Shown here: piece after piece, positions 50,792-59,312 of the stretch
Numbering within the stretch: the first letter of the stretch is position 1
How the letters are laid out: each line of letters starts with the position of its first letter
Assembly: GCA_023957375.1 (NCBI GenBank)
Contig: JAMLHB010000001.1
Span: 248,001-312,000 of the forward strand
Source: Flavobacteriales bacterium
GTDB lineage: Bacteria > Bacteroidota > Bacteroidia > Flavobacteriales_F > PHOS-HE28
Length of the DNA stretch: 64,000 bases
Direction: 5' to 3'
Program-made: the position numbers and the translations under genes
The notes under the pieces: generated by a model
Databases searched by the model: none
What the model was told of the DNA's origin: nothing
Seen by the model: only the letters and a program-made list of their open reading frames with translations

Positions 50792-51937
50792 TCAGGGATC
50801 CTTGAACCCCAGCGAGGCGATGATGGCGTGGTGGTCGCTGAGTTCATCCGGCAGGGTGCGGAAGCCCCAGGAGCGGAATTGCGGCCCGTGCAGGATGTGG
50901 TCGATGCGGAAGCTGGGCGCATCGCCGATGTACGTATTGCCGAAACCGCGTCCGCTCTCCACGAAGGCATCCGTAAGGCCCGCGCGCCTGAGCTCGTGGT
51001 AGCTGTAGCTCATGGGTGTGTCGTTCAGGTCGCCGCAGTAGACCACTGGCCATGGTGAGCTGGCCATGTGCGCGGTGATGGCGGCCACCTCCGTGGAGCG
51101 CCGAAGGAAGGCATTCTTCATGCGCCGCAGGATGCGTGTGCCTGCGGTGGCCAGCGAATCCCGGCCTGCGCCCTGTTCCAGGCTGCGGATGAACTGGTAG
51201 TCGTTGTCGCCGAAGCGCAGGCTGGCCAAGTGGGCGGTGTAAACCCGGATGGTGTCGGCACCCAGGGCAATGTCCGCCCACAGGCAGAGGTTGTTCAGCT
51301 CGTCGGGGAAGTGCAGCGTGCCTTGGGCCACCACCGGAAAGGTGCTGAAGATGGCGATGCCGATGTAGTGGTCGCCGCGGGCATGCACCGTATACGCGTC
51401 GGCGCATGCGGTGAAACGGTAGCTGGATAGCAGGCTGTCCTTCACCATCAGTGGATTGCCAGGGCCCACATTGAGGAATTCCTGCATGCACAGGATGTCG
51501 GGGTCCTCCACGCGCAACAGCTCCATGATCTCGTCGCGGGTCTGTTGGTTGTGCGTCCAGTTGTACAGGTTGAACAAACGCACGTTCCAGCTCATTAGCG
51601 TGAACGGCTGGCGGGTGTCCGCGGGCTGCCGTGTGTGCCCGAAGGGTTGCACGTACTCGGCCAGGAAGCTCCAACCCAGCAGGATGGCCAGCAGCGAAGG
51701 CCATGCACGGCGGCGCCGGAACAGCAGCCACCAGCCGATGAAGAAGACATTGGCCCACAGCAGCCACGGATAGGCGATGCCGAACAGCGCCAGGGGCCAA
51801 AGGGCGGCAGGGCTCACCTGGGTGCCTATGTAGGCGAGCAGCAGGCCCGCAACGGCCAGGCCATTGGCCCACCAAAGCGGCCGGTGCCAGCGCGAGGGGC
51901 GCAGGCGGCCAAGGGCGGCCTGGCGGTCAGTGGTCAT
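50792..51937 (-). CDS. Endonuclease/exonuclease/phosphatase family protein with membrane N-terminus
   Basis: A 381-residue protein. Three hydrophobic segments lie near residues 22-42, 45-68 and 78-95, followed by a catalytic EEP domain: MSWNVRLFNLYNW (about residues 114-126, Asn metal ligand), ILCMQEFL (about residues 147-154, Glu ligand), GDLNDTPMSYSY (about residues 299-310) and the terminal IDHIL and SDHHAII motifs that provide Asp-His. The active site probably faces the periplasm. Its start overlaps the rhomboid gene's stop by 11 bp, so it is the last gene of the mutL-rhomboid-rhomboid-EEP run. Substrate (nucleic acid, lipid or other phosphodiester) is unknown. Confidence 0.85.
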   Translation of the reverse strand: MTTDRQAALGRLRPSRWHRPLWWANGLAVAGLLLAYIGTQVSPAALWPLALFGIAYPWLLWANVFFIGWWLLFRRRRAWPSLLAILLGWSFLAEYVQPFGHTRQPADTRQPFTLMSWNVRLFNLYNWTHNQQTRDEIMELLRVEDPDILCMQEFLNVGPGNPLMVKDSLLSSYRFTACADAYTVHARGDHYIGIAIFSTFPVVAQGTLHFPDELNNLCLWADIALGADTIRVYTAHLASLRFGDNDYQFIRSLEQGAGRDSLATAGTRILRRMKNAFLRRSTEVAAITAHMASSPWPVVYCGDLNDTPMSYSYHELRRAGLTDAFVESGRGFGNTYIGDAPSFRIDHILHGPQFRSWGFRTLPDELSDHHAIIASLGFKDP

Positions 51938-52835
51938 TGCCGCTCTTGAAGAGAAAGTCGCGCTCCTCTTTGCTCAGGCTGTCGTAGCCGCTGCGCGAGA
52001 TCTTGTCCAGGATGGCGTCGATGCGTTCCTGTTTCTGCTTCTTCAAGGCGTTGAAGTCGGCGTCGGACACGGTGCCCCGGGCATGGTGGGTCCGGCGCTT
52101 TTCCACGCGCAGCTTCGGTCCTTTGCTTCCGCTGAAGAGCTTCGGTATGCGCGAAATCCGGTCAATGAACGCACCGGACCAGTCGTTGCCCTTGGCCAAC
52201 TGCCGCGCGGCCCCATAGCCGTACAAGGCCCCGCCCAAGTGGGCCAAATGTCCGCCCGTGTTGTTGCCGGTACGGATGGCGATCAGGTCCAGCACCAGCA
52301 CGGCCAGGGCGATGTATTTCAGCCGTACCGGGCCCAGCAGGAAGAGGTTCACCACCATGTCCGGCCGGTAGCTGGCGATGCCGATGAACACGCCCATCAC
52401 GGCGGCGGAGGCACCCAGGATGGGGCCGTGGCTGCCCAAGGCCAGGTGGTCGGGCATCAACGAACCCAAGGCATAGAACGCGAAACCGGCCAAGCCGCCC
52501 AGCAGGTAGTTGCCCAGCAGCCGCTTGTCGCCGAGGATGCCTTGGAAGATCTGTCCGCTGAACCAGAACATCACCATGTTCCAAAACAGGTGCATCGGCG
52601 CCTGGTGGGTGAACATGTACGTCACCGGCGTCCACGGCTTGAACAACAGCTTGGAGGGGTTGCTGGTACCCATGAGCTGGTTCAGCAGCAACACGCTCAA
52701 TCCCTTGGTGTTGAACAGCCACCCCGCCAGTTCCACGGCCCAGATCAGCAGGAACACGCCAACGTTGACGATCAGCAGCTTCTTCAACATGCCGCCCGTG
52801 TGCCACTGGTGCTTGATGTCGTCGGCGATGGACAT
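51927..52835 (-). CDS. Rhomboid family intramembrane serine protease (1 of 2)
   Basis: A 302-residue polytopic membrane protein. HLFWNMVMFWFSGQIF (about residues 78-93) is the rhomboid TM2 motif with H-x(3)-N. GASAAVMGVFIGIA (about residues 141-154) has the catalytic Ser within G-x-S, and HLAHLGGALYGYGAA (about residues 198-212) has the catalytic His. The C-terminal cytoplasmic tail (about 215-302) is charged and ends with the helical DAILDKISRSGYDSLSKEER segment typical of Bacteroidota rhomboids. It cleaves transmembrane segments of unknown substrates. It is separated by 105 bp, containing a small tandem repeat, from the second rhomboid upstream. Confidence 0.9.
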   Translation of the reverse strand: MSIADDIKHQWHTGGMLKKLLIVNVGVFLLIWAVELAGWLFNTKGLSVLLLNQLMGTSNPSKLLFKPWTPVTYMFTHQAPMHLFWNMVMFWFSGQIFQGILGDKRLLGNYLLGGLAGFAFYALGSLMPDHLALGSHGPILGASAAVMGVFIGIASYRPDMVVNLFLLGPVRLKYIALAVLVLDLIAIRTGNNTGGHLAHLGGALYGYGAARQLAKGNDWSGAFIDRISRIPKLFSGSKGPKLRVEKRRTHHARGTVSDADFNALKKQKQERIDAILDKISRSGYDSLSKEERDFLFKSGNDH

Positions 52836-52861
52836 GGGGGAGAAAGAGGAAAGAGAAAAAT

Positions 52862-52900
52862 AGGAAAGTTGAAAGTGGAAAGTTGAAAGTGGAAAGTTAG
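52862..52900. repeat. Short tandem repeat GAAAGTTGAAAGTG
   Basis: Alternating GGAAAGTT/GAAAGTG blocks give about two and a half 14-bp units in the gap between the two rhomboid genes. The purine-rich run extends left to 52841. It is a candidate for slipped-strand length variation. Confidence 0.65.
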
Positions 52901-52940
52901 TGTGGGACCAGCTGGTGGTTTGTGACCGGTGAACTGCTGC

Positions 52941-53771
52941 CTACCGCCAACCGCCGCCTCCGAACACCCCCCTCCGCTTCCAGTACCGGATCAGGAAGAA
53001 GCCGAAGATGAGGCCGCCGAGGTGCGCATAGTGTGCCACATTATCGCCGGTCTGTTGGCGCACGCCCGCGAAGAGCTCCCACAGGCCGTACAGGGCCACG
53101 AAGTATTTCGCCTTGATGGGGATGGGCAGGAAAAGAAGCATCAGTTCCACATTGGGGAACAGCATGCCAAAGGCGATGAGGATGCCGAAGATGGCGCCGC
53201 TGGCCCCCACCATTACCCCGGCATAGTTCCAGAACATGGCCTGCACCTGTGTTCCGCTGCCGGGATGTTCGCGAATGATCCGGTTCATCACTTGGTCGGC
53301 CTCGTCCGGGGAAATGTGGCTGGCAGCCACGATCTCCTTCACCTCCGCGGTGGTTACGCCAACGGCTTCCAGTTCGGCTGCCTGCGACCGGGTTTCAGCA
53401 TAGCTCACGCTCATTTGCAGGGCGGCGGCACCCAGCCCGCACAGCAGGTAGTAGTTCAGGAAGCGCTTGGAGCCCATCACGTTTTCAATGGGCCCGCCGA
53501 ACATCCACAAGGCGAACATGTTGGAAACGATGTGCCAGTACCAGCCCGGTCCGCTGCCCGGCCCCGCATGCAGGAACATGTGCGTAAGGACCTGCCACGG
53601 CTTAAAATCCGGTGAACCGATCACGTGCAGGCCCAGCCAGTTGTCCAATACGCTGCGCCCAAGGCCATCGGTGCCCATGGCGATCTTCAGCAGCAGCATC
53701 AGCCCGTTGATGATCAACAGGTTTTTCACCACCTCTGGCAGGCGGGAGGCGGGGTTGGCGTAAGCTTGCAT
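52941..53771 (-). CDS. Rhomboid family intramembrane serine protease (2 of 2)
   Basis: A 276-residue protein. HIVSNMFALWMFGGPIEN (about residues 80-97) is the TM2 region, GVMVGASGAIFGILIAFGM (about residues 186-204) contains the catalytic Ser in GASG, and NVAHYAHLGGLIFGFF (about residues 246-261) the catalytic His. An inserted helical stretch (about 115-170) between TM3 and TM4 distinguishes it from its neighbour. Its ATG overlaps the mutL stop by one base (TGATG), so it is translated directly after MutL. The substrates are unknown. Confidence 0.9.
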   Translation of the reverse strand: MQAYANPASRLPEVVKNLLIINGLMLLLKIAMGTDGLGRSVLDNWLGLHVIGSPDFKPWQVLTHMFLHAGPGSGPGWYWHIVSNMFALWMFGGPIENVMGSKRFLNYYLLCGLGAAALQMSVSYAETRSQAAELEAVGVTTAEVKEIVAASHISPDEADQVMNRIIREHPGSGTQVQAMFWNYAGVMVGASGAIFGILIAFGMLFPNVELMLLFLPIPIKAKYFVALYGLWELFAGVRQQTGDNVAHYAHLGGLIFGFFLIRYWKRRGVFGGGGWR

Positions 53772-55582
53772 CAGCGTTCGAAGCGTTCGTTGAGCTCCCG
53801 GGGTCCGTAGGTGATCAGGATGGGCTTGCCACCCGGTGTGAAGTAGGGCATCTGGCAGGCGAAGAGGCGGTCGATCAGATCGTGCATCTCGGCGGTGCGC
53901 AGTGTTTTCAAGGGTTGCCGCAAGGCGCTGTGGGCGAAGCTGCGCGCCAAGGTGGCGTGCCGCTCGCTTTTCAGGTCGCCGCCCCGGGCGTGCACCTGTT
54001 CCAGCAATTGGCCCAACAGCCCGGCGGGGTCATCCGTGCCGGTTTCCGCGGGCATGCCGTTCACCACCACCGTGCGGCCACTTAGCATCTCTACATGGAA
54101 GCCCAAGGCGTGCAGGTCGGGCAATACCGAAACCAGCAAGGCATGGTCGGGAGCGTTCAATTCCATGCTTACCGGAAAAAGCAGGGTTTGGCTGCTGCCG
54201 CCTCCGTGCCCCAGGGAAGAAAGGGCCTGTTCATACAGGATCCGCTCCTGGGCCCGCTGCTGGTCCACCACCACAAAGCCGCTCTTCACTTGGGCCAGCA
54301 GGTAACGGCCCAACAGTTGGAACACCGGCCGTTGCCCGGTCCCTTCCAGGTCCGGCGACTGCTGTTTCGGGCCCGCTCCCGGAAGGGTTGCCGGTTCAGG
54401 CACCTGGCGCTGCCCCATGGATTCGTTGCCCAAGTCGAAGAGCTGCTGCCACCCGGCGCCGGAAGTATGCGGGGGCAGGTCGTGCGGCCTCCAGCGACCT
54501 TGGCCGATCGGGGGTTCGGTCGGAATGCCTTCCGGGATGGCTGCACCCTGCAACAGGGCCGGCTCCGGCTCAAAATCAATGCTGGGCGTGATGTTGAACC
54601 GCCCCAGTGCGCGGCGCACCGCGGCATGTACGATGGCGTACACGGCGCGGTCATCGCGGAACTTCACCTCCGTTTTGGTGGGGTGGATGTTGACGTCGAT
54701 CCAGGCCGGGTCCAGGTCCAGGAAGAGGAACCACCCCGGGTAGTTCTCCTTGGCGATCAGTTCGGCGTAGGCCTTGCGTACCGCGTGCTCCAGGTACGGG
54801 CTGCGAATGAAGCGCTGGTTGACGAAGAAATACTGCTCGCCCCGGTTGCGCCGGGCAAACTCAGGCTTGAGCACGAAGCCTTCCACGCGGACGAATTCCG
54901 TGGATTCCTCCACGGGCACCAGGCGCTCATCGTATTTGCGGCCCATGATGTGCACGATCCGCTGCCGTTCGTTCCCCGCTTCCAGGTTGAACAGCTCCTG
55001 ATCGTTGCTGATCAAGCGGAAATGAATGCCCGGATGGGCCAAGGCCACCCGCTGGAACTCCTCCAGCACATGCTTCATCTCCACGGCATCGCTCTTCAGG
55101 AATTGGCGCCGGGCCGGCACATTGTAGAACAGATTGCGCACCTGCAGGTTGGTGCCCGCCGGGCAGGCCACCACCTCCTGGGCCATCACGCGGCTGCCTT
55201 CGATCAGGATGCGCGTGCCCACGTCGTGGCCCTCCGTGCGCGTCTTCAGCTCCACCTGGGCGATGGCAGCGATGCTGGCCAGCGCCTCACCGCGGAAGCC
55301 CTTGGTGCGCACCGTGTGCAGTTCGTCCGCCGTGCGGATCTTGCTGGTGGCGTGCCGCTCGAAGCAGGTGCGCGCATCGGTGGGGCCCATGCCTTGCCCA
55401 TCGTCGATCACCTGGATCAGGGTGCGCCCGGCTTCCTTCACCACCAAGGTGATCTGGTGCGCACCGGCGTCGACGCTGTTTTCCAACAGCTCCTTCACCA
55501 CGCTGGCCGGGCGTTGAACCACTTCACCCGCCGCGATCTGGTTCGCCACATGGTCGGGGAGAAGGCGGATGATGTCGGTCAT
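53771..55582 (-). CDS. mutL: DNA mismatch repair protein MutL
   Basis: A 603-residue protein from ATG 55582 (MTDIIRLLPDHVANQIAAGE). The GHKL ATPase motifs are complete: ELLENSVDAGA (about residues 31-41), VIDDGQGMG (about residues 57-65) and TKGFRGEALASIAA (about residues 90-103). After a polar linker (about 340-430) the C-terminal dimerisation domain carries QQRAQERILYEQAL. The endonuclease motif DQHA(x)2E(x)4E reads DQQRAQERILYE, retaining Asp, Gln and both Glu but lacking the His; the CPHGRP-like motif is replaced near residue 585 by CQMPYFTPGGKP. The nick activity is therefore uncertain. It starts the run mutL-rhomboid-rhomboid-EEP. Confidence 0.95.
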   Translation of the reverse strand: MTDIIRLLPDHVANQIAAGEVVQRPASVVKELLENSVDAGAHQITLVVKEAGRTLIQVIDDGQGMGPTDARTCFERHATSKIRTADELHTVRTKGFRGEALASIAAIAQVELKTRTEGHDVGTRILIEGSRVMAQEVVACPAGTNLQVRNLFYNVPARRQFLKSDAVEMKHVLEEFQRVALAHPGIHFRLISNDQELFNLEAGNERQRIVHIMGRKYDERLVPVEESTEFVRVEGFVLKPEFARRNRGEQYFFVNQRFIRSPYLEHAVRKAYAELIAKENYPGWFLFLDLDPAWIDVNIHPTKTEVKFRDDRAVYAIVHAAVRRALGRFNITPSIDFEPEPALLQGAAIPEGIPTEPPIGQGRWRPHDLPPHTSGAGWQQLFDLGNESMGQRQVPEPATLPGAGPKQQSPDLEGTGQRPVFQLLGRYLLAQVKSGFVVVDQQRAQERILYEQALSSLGHGGGSSQTLLFPVSMELNAPDHALLVSVLPDLHALGFHVEMLSGRTVVVNGMPAETGTDDPAGLLGQLLEQVHARGGDLKSERHATLARSFAHSALRQPLKTLRTAEMHDLIDRLFACQMPYFTPGGKPILITYGPRELNERFER

Positions 55583-55682
55583 GCGGACAGGGTATGGCGG
55601 CCAAGGCTTCGGCGCAGCTGCAAAGATGCGGGCCAAGGGGCTAAATCACGCCGCCCGGATATTCCCGAAGGCCGTCCGGCGA

Positions 55683-56633
55683 TCAGTTCTTCACGAACCG
55701 GACCCGCTGCCAGGCCGCCTCCCGGCCCAATAACAGCACGTAGCTGCCGGGAACCAAGTGGCGCACATCCACTTGGGGAGCGCCCGTGGCCAACTTGCCC
55801 GTGGCCAGGATGCGGCCCTGCATGTCCAGCACTTGCCATCCGCTCCCTGGGAGCGCTTGGGGAACGTTCAGGTAGTGGGTGCAGGGGTTCGGCCATACTT
55901 CCGCCGTCTGCGCCGCGTGCTCCCCTACGCCCACATTGTTCTGGATGTAGAACATGGTGGATCCTTCATCGCTGATCATCACCGGGCACAGCCGGTTGTG
56001 GTTCCAAAAGACCACGTCACCTTCCTGGCTCTCCACCAACGCCACTCCGCTAATGGTGGCCGAGGGCAGGATCAATGTACCGTAACCGGCGAAGTTCCAA
56101 TGCTTGGTATTGATGACGCCCCCGGTGGAGTAATCATCGGTGAAGGATTCGCCCAAGGTGAACGGGAATTTCATGATCTGAACCGGGTCCGTGTAAATCA
56201 CCGGGTCGGGCAAGCCCACGTTGCGGTCCAGCAGGTCCATGCCTTGGCTGGTGGCGCGCAGGTAGTAGTACGCGGTGCCCACTCCCGTCGCGGTATGGGT
56301 CCACACCCAGTTGGCCGTGGGGAATTGAGCCGCATGGGCGGTGCCGGCGGCGGGGGTGAAGTTCATCGTCCCGATGGCCTGGAGGGTGAGGCCGGAAAGG
56401 TCCCATGTTTGGTTCGGACCATGGCCCAACTCCGGAAGCACCCCGGGCGCGACCAACCGCAGCATGTCGGTGGAGGCCCCGAAACTCCCCAAGTCCTCGT
56501 ACAGGATCGTTTGGGCGGATAGTGGCCCCAGCATCAGGCAGGCCAAGGAAGCAAGGACCGATCGCAAGGAACCCCTGGCAGCCCTGAACGGACGGCCGGG
56601 CGAGGGCGCGATCCGGGCGGTGGTGTGCAACAT
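55683..56633 (-). CDS. Secreted T9SS type A sorting-domain protein
   Basis: About 316 residues from ATG 56633; ATG 56669 is an alternative adding 12 residues. The segment SLRSVLASLACLMLGPLSAQ is the signal-peptide core. The middle (about 45-240) is beta-rich with no recognised domain and resembles other single-domain exported proteins of this phylum. The end VWPNPCTHYLNVPQALPG to YVLLLGREAAWQRVRFVKN (about the last 75 residues) is a T9SS type A C-terminal sorting domain, with the usual P-N-P start and K-N finish. It should be exported through the type IX system and attached to the surface or released. Confidence 0.78.
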   Translation of the reverse strand: MLHTTARIAPSPGRPFRAARGSLRSVLASLACLMLGPLSAQTILYEDLGSFGASTDMLRLVAPGVLPELGHGPNQTWDLSGLTLQAIGTMNFTPAAGTAHAAQFPTANWVWTHTATGVGTAYYYLRATSQGMDLLDRNVGLPDPVIYTDPVQIMKFPFTLGESFTDDYSTGGVINTKHWNFAGYGTLILPSATISGVALVESQEGDVVFWNHNRLCPVMISDEGSTMFYIQNNVGVGEHAAQTAEVWPNPCTHYLNVPQALPGSGWQVLDMQGRILATGKLATGAPQVDVRHLVPGSYVLLLGREAAWQRVRFVKN

Positions 56634-56850
56634 GGAGGATGCCTGGGTCGGGTTACTGGAGGTTCTCATCAAAGGGTTTGCAATGGCTTGGGCCGGTTGG
56701 GGGGCGGGGAAGTGGAAGGACAAATGAAGCACAAACCTTGGATCGGGCACGACGATCAGGGCCGCATGGCCGCATTTGGGGCAGGTCGTTGGCCGGTCTG
56801 GCCGTCAGCGCCGCGGGTGGCAAAAGCGGTGTGCCGCAGCGATCACCGGC

Positions 56851-56905
56851 CAGGGCGTCGCACAAACCTGTAGCTCTGACATTGAAATATGATGCGTTTG
56901 CCCTG
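56851..56905 (+). mobile_element. 55-bp mini-element with 10-bp target duplication
   Basis: It begins CAGGGC and ends GCCCTG, and is bounded by the perfect 10-bp direct repeat GATCACCGGC at 56841-56850 and 56906-56915. Its last 26 bases match the right end of the 303-bp element (2139-2164) at 25 of 26 positions. Ungapped alignment continues back to 2111, where the larger element has AGGGTGTCGCACA and this one AGGGCGTCGCACA. It therefore looks like a single terminal unit moved on its own. It lies 68 bp before the DUF4920 gene and next to its promoter box. Confidence 0.75.
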
Positions 56906-56937
56906 GATCACCGGCACGGTGTAGCGCAGGCGCGAAC

Positions 56938-56945
56938 TATCTTCG
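56938..56945 (+). promoter_or_regulatory. -7 box TATCTTCG for the DUF4920 operon
   Basis: A TAnnTTCG match 27 nt before the ATG at 56973. The 55-bp element ends 33 bp upstream, near the expected -33 region. Confidence 0.45.
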
Positions 56946-56972
56946 CGCTCCAACCGCACAGATCACTTCCGC

Positions 56973-57455
56973 ATGCGACCATTTACCCTCCTCTTGGTGT
57001 TGCCCTTGGCCTTCCACCTGCAGGCGCAGCAACCGGCCACGGCCGTGGGCGCCAACGCATCGTACACCAATTACGGCGACGCCATCACACCGGACGGTGC
57101 CATTGGCATGGCCGAGTTCGAGGCCGCCGCTGCCCGGAAAGATTCCCTGGAGGCCAAGGTGGAAGGGGAGATCATTGAAAGTTGCACCAAGAAAGGCTGC
57201 TGGATGACCGTGAAAATGAGCGACGGCTCGCCCATGATGGTGCGCTTCCGCGACTATGGCTTCTTCGTGCCCAAGCAGGGCTTGGAAGGCAAGGAGGTAG
57301 TGATGCAGGGTCGTGCCAAAAAGGAGGAAACCAGCGTAGCGATGCTGCGCCACTATGCCGAAGACGCGGGCAAGAGCAAGGAGGAGATCGCCGCCATCAC
57401 CGAGCCGGAGATCAGCTGGAAGTTCGAGGCGGATGGCGTGCTGATCAAGGAATGA
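56973..57455 (+). CDS. DUF4920 domain-containing exported protein
   Basis: A 160-residue protein. MRPFTLLLVLPLAFHLQAQ is a signal peptide. The mature region matches the DUF4920 layout as I recall it: YGDAITPDGAIGM near residue 34, VEGEIIESCTKKGCWMTVKM (about residues 63-82) with two Cys, and a MMVRFRDYGFFVP strand. The family is periplasmic and structurally related to small OB-like domains; no enzymatic activity is known. The stop overlaps the start of the PAP2 gene (ATGA, 57452-57455), giving a three-gene operon with the isoaspartyl peptidase. Confidence 0.85.
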   Translation: MRPFTLLLVLPLAFHLQAQQPATAVGANASYTNYGDAITPDGAIGMAEFEAAAARKDSLEAKVEGEIIESCTKKGCWMTVKMSDGSPMMVRFRDYGFFVPKQGLEGKEVVMQGRAKKEETSVAMLRHYAEDAGKSKEEIAAITEPEISWKFEADGVLIKE

Positions 57456-58216
57456 CGGGCTGCGGCCCCGGCGTGAATCTGCCAAGACCCCGGCTGCTGC
57501 TCGGCGCTTTGGTGCTTTCGGCGGTCGGTTGGGCTACGCAGGTACGGGCGCAAGATCCCGTTGCCCTCAGCCCTGGGCGTGAGGCTGCTGTACTCGGCAC
57601 TGCAGCAGCGCTGCACGGCTTCAGCATGTGGCGCCATGCGCAACAGACACCGAACAACCTGCCACTGCCCGCCATTGACCGGCTTTGCGGCCTGGACCGC
57701 GCCGTAGTGGGCAATTGGAATTCAGGCGCACACCGGGCCAGCAACATCCTCTTCTCATCGGCGGCTGCTGTTTCGTTGGCCGCCGCCTACGTGGCTCCCC
57801 ACGGCGGACAGGCTTGGGCACCACCGGTGATGGCATTGGAGAGCGGGCTGCTGGCATCGGGGCTTACCAACACGGTGAAGGAACTGGTGCGCCGCCCACG
57901 CCCCTATCTCTATGACCCCGCCTTGGCCGGCAAATTCACCCCAGGGCCGGAGGACCGGCTGAGCTTTTGGAGCGGTCACACCGCCAACATGGCCGCGATC
58001 ACTTTTTCCACCGCCTGCATAGTGCAGCGCTCGGATGCAGCACCGGTGATGAAAACAACCGCTTGGATAACAGCAGCCGCCGTGCCTGCCTGCATGGGTT
58101 ACCTGCGCATGCGGGCAGGCCGTCATTTCCCTACCGATGTGCTGGTGGGCTATGCAGCAGGCGCCACCGTGGGCTTGCTGGTGCCATACGTTCACCGCGC
58201 AACGAAAACCAACTGA
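57452..58216 (+). CDS. PAP2 family membrane phosphatase
   Basis: A 254-residue protein with a signal-anchor at residues 14-33 and further hydrophobic segments. The PAP2 phosphatase motifs are present: KELVRRPRPYLYD (K-x6-RP, about residues 149-161), SFWSGHTANM (SGH, about 172-181) and RMRAGRHFPTDVLVG (R-x5-H-x3-D, about 213-227). The first R of the third motif is preceded by M rather than the usual S, a mild variation. It dephosphorylates lipid phosphates such as undecaprenyl or phosphatidylglycerol phosphates at the outer face of the membrane; the specific substrate is not readable. It is coupled to DUF4920 by a 4-bp overlap. Confidence 0.85.
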   Translation: MTGCGPGVNLPRPRLLLGALVLSAVGWATQVRAQDPVALSPGREAAVLGTAAALHGFSMWRHAQQTPNNLPLPAIDRLCGLDRAVVGNWNSGAHRASNILFSSAAAVSLAAAYVAPHGGQAWAPPVMALESGLLASGLTNTVKELVRRPRPYLYDPALAGKFTPGPEDRLSFWSGHTANMAAITFSTACIVQRSDAAPVMKTTAWITAAAVPACMGYLRMRAGRHFPTDVLVGYAAGATVGLLVPYVHRATKTN

Positions 58217-58217
58217 T

Positions 58218-59141
58218 ATGCAAAAGATCGCCATCGCCGTGCACGGAGGTGCCGGCACCATTGACCCTTCCGCCATGACGGCGAAAATGGAGGCAGCCTA
58301 CAAAAACGCCCTTTCATTGGCCGTGCGGCGAGGCCACGGGGCCCTGTCGCAAGGCGGCAGCAGTTTGAATGCCGTGGAAACGGCCGTGCGGGTGCTGGAG
58401 GATTCACCGCTGTTCAATGCCGGCCGCGGCGCGGTGTTCAATGCGGACGGCGGGCACGAAATGGATGCGGCCGTGATGCAGGGCAACGACCTGCGCGCAG
58501 GTGCCGTGGCCGGTGTGCAGAACGTGAAGAACCCGGTGAGCCTGGCCCGCCTGGTGATGGAGAGGAGCGGCCATGTGCTGCTCAGCGGACGTGGTGCATT
58601 CGAATTCGCCCACCGCTGCAAGCTGCCCTTGGAGGATGATGCGTATTTCTTCGACCAGTTCCGCTACGATCAATGGCAGGAGGTGAAGGGTAGCGAACAA
58701 GTGCGCTTGGACCACAGCGCAGGAGAGAAGAAATTCGGCACCGTCGGGGCCGTGGCCCTGGATGTGCACGGCAACCTGGCCGCCGCCACCAGCACCGGCG
58801 GCATGACCAACAAGCGATGGGGACGCATTGGCGACAGCCCGGTGATCGGTGCGGGCACTTATGCGAACAATGAAACTTGCGCCATCAGCTGCACCGGCAA
58901 CGGCGAAGCCTTCCTGCGGGCCGTGGCCGCACATGACGTGCATGCACTGATGGCCTACAAGGGCCTTTCATTGAAAGAAGCCGTCCGGGTGGTGGTGCAT
59001 GAAAAGCTGCCGCCCTTGGACGGCGAAGGAGGCCTGATCGCCGTGGACCGCGACGGACGCGTGGTGCTGGACTTCAACTGCCCCGGTATGTACCGGGCGA
59101 AGATCGACGAAGCAGGAGAGGAAGTGGCGATCTTCCGGTAA
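58218..59141 (+). CDS. Isoaspartyl peptidase / type 2 L-asparaginase
   Basis: A 307-residue Ntn-hydrolase, starting 1 nt after the PAP2 stop. HGGAGTI (residues 9-15) is the N-terminal family block, then NAGRGAVFN (about 67-75). The autocleavage site is Gly174-Thr175 (KKFGTVGAVALD): Thr175 becomes the nucleophile of the beta subunit after self-processing. TSTGGMTNKRWGRIGDSPVI and GTGE-like TGNGEAF supply the substrate pocket. No signal peptide is seen, so it is cytoplasmic. It removes beta-aspartyl residues from damaged peptides and may hydrolyse asparagine. Confidence 0.93.
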   Translation: MQKIAIAVHGGAGTIDPSAMTAKMEAAYKNALSLAVRRGHGALSQGGSSLNAVETAVRVLEDSPLFNAGRGAVFNADGGHEMDAAVMQGNDLRAGAVAGVQNVKNPVSLARLVMERSGHVLLSGRGAFEFAHRCKLPLEDDAYFFDQFRYDQWQEVKGSEQVRLDHSAGEKKFGTVGAVALDVHGNLAAATSTGGMTNKRWGRIGDSPVIGAGTYANNETCAISCTGNGEAFLRAVAAHDVHALMAYKGLSLKEAVRVVVHEKLPPLDGEGGLIAVDRDGRVVLDFNCPGMYRAKIDEAGEEVAIFR

Positions 59142-59312
59142 GTCAATTTGATAATTCGGCCAAAGGGCTCCATTGGATCTTTGGCACCTTGGCGAATTTG
59201 TAAATCGACTCGCTTATCCGGTTCACCGACCGTTCGGCACCAGCCAAGGCAGCGGTTTATTCCGGTACTTGCATCTTTGTAACTGAAACCACCAAACCCA
59301 CGGACCACCGAA

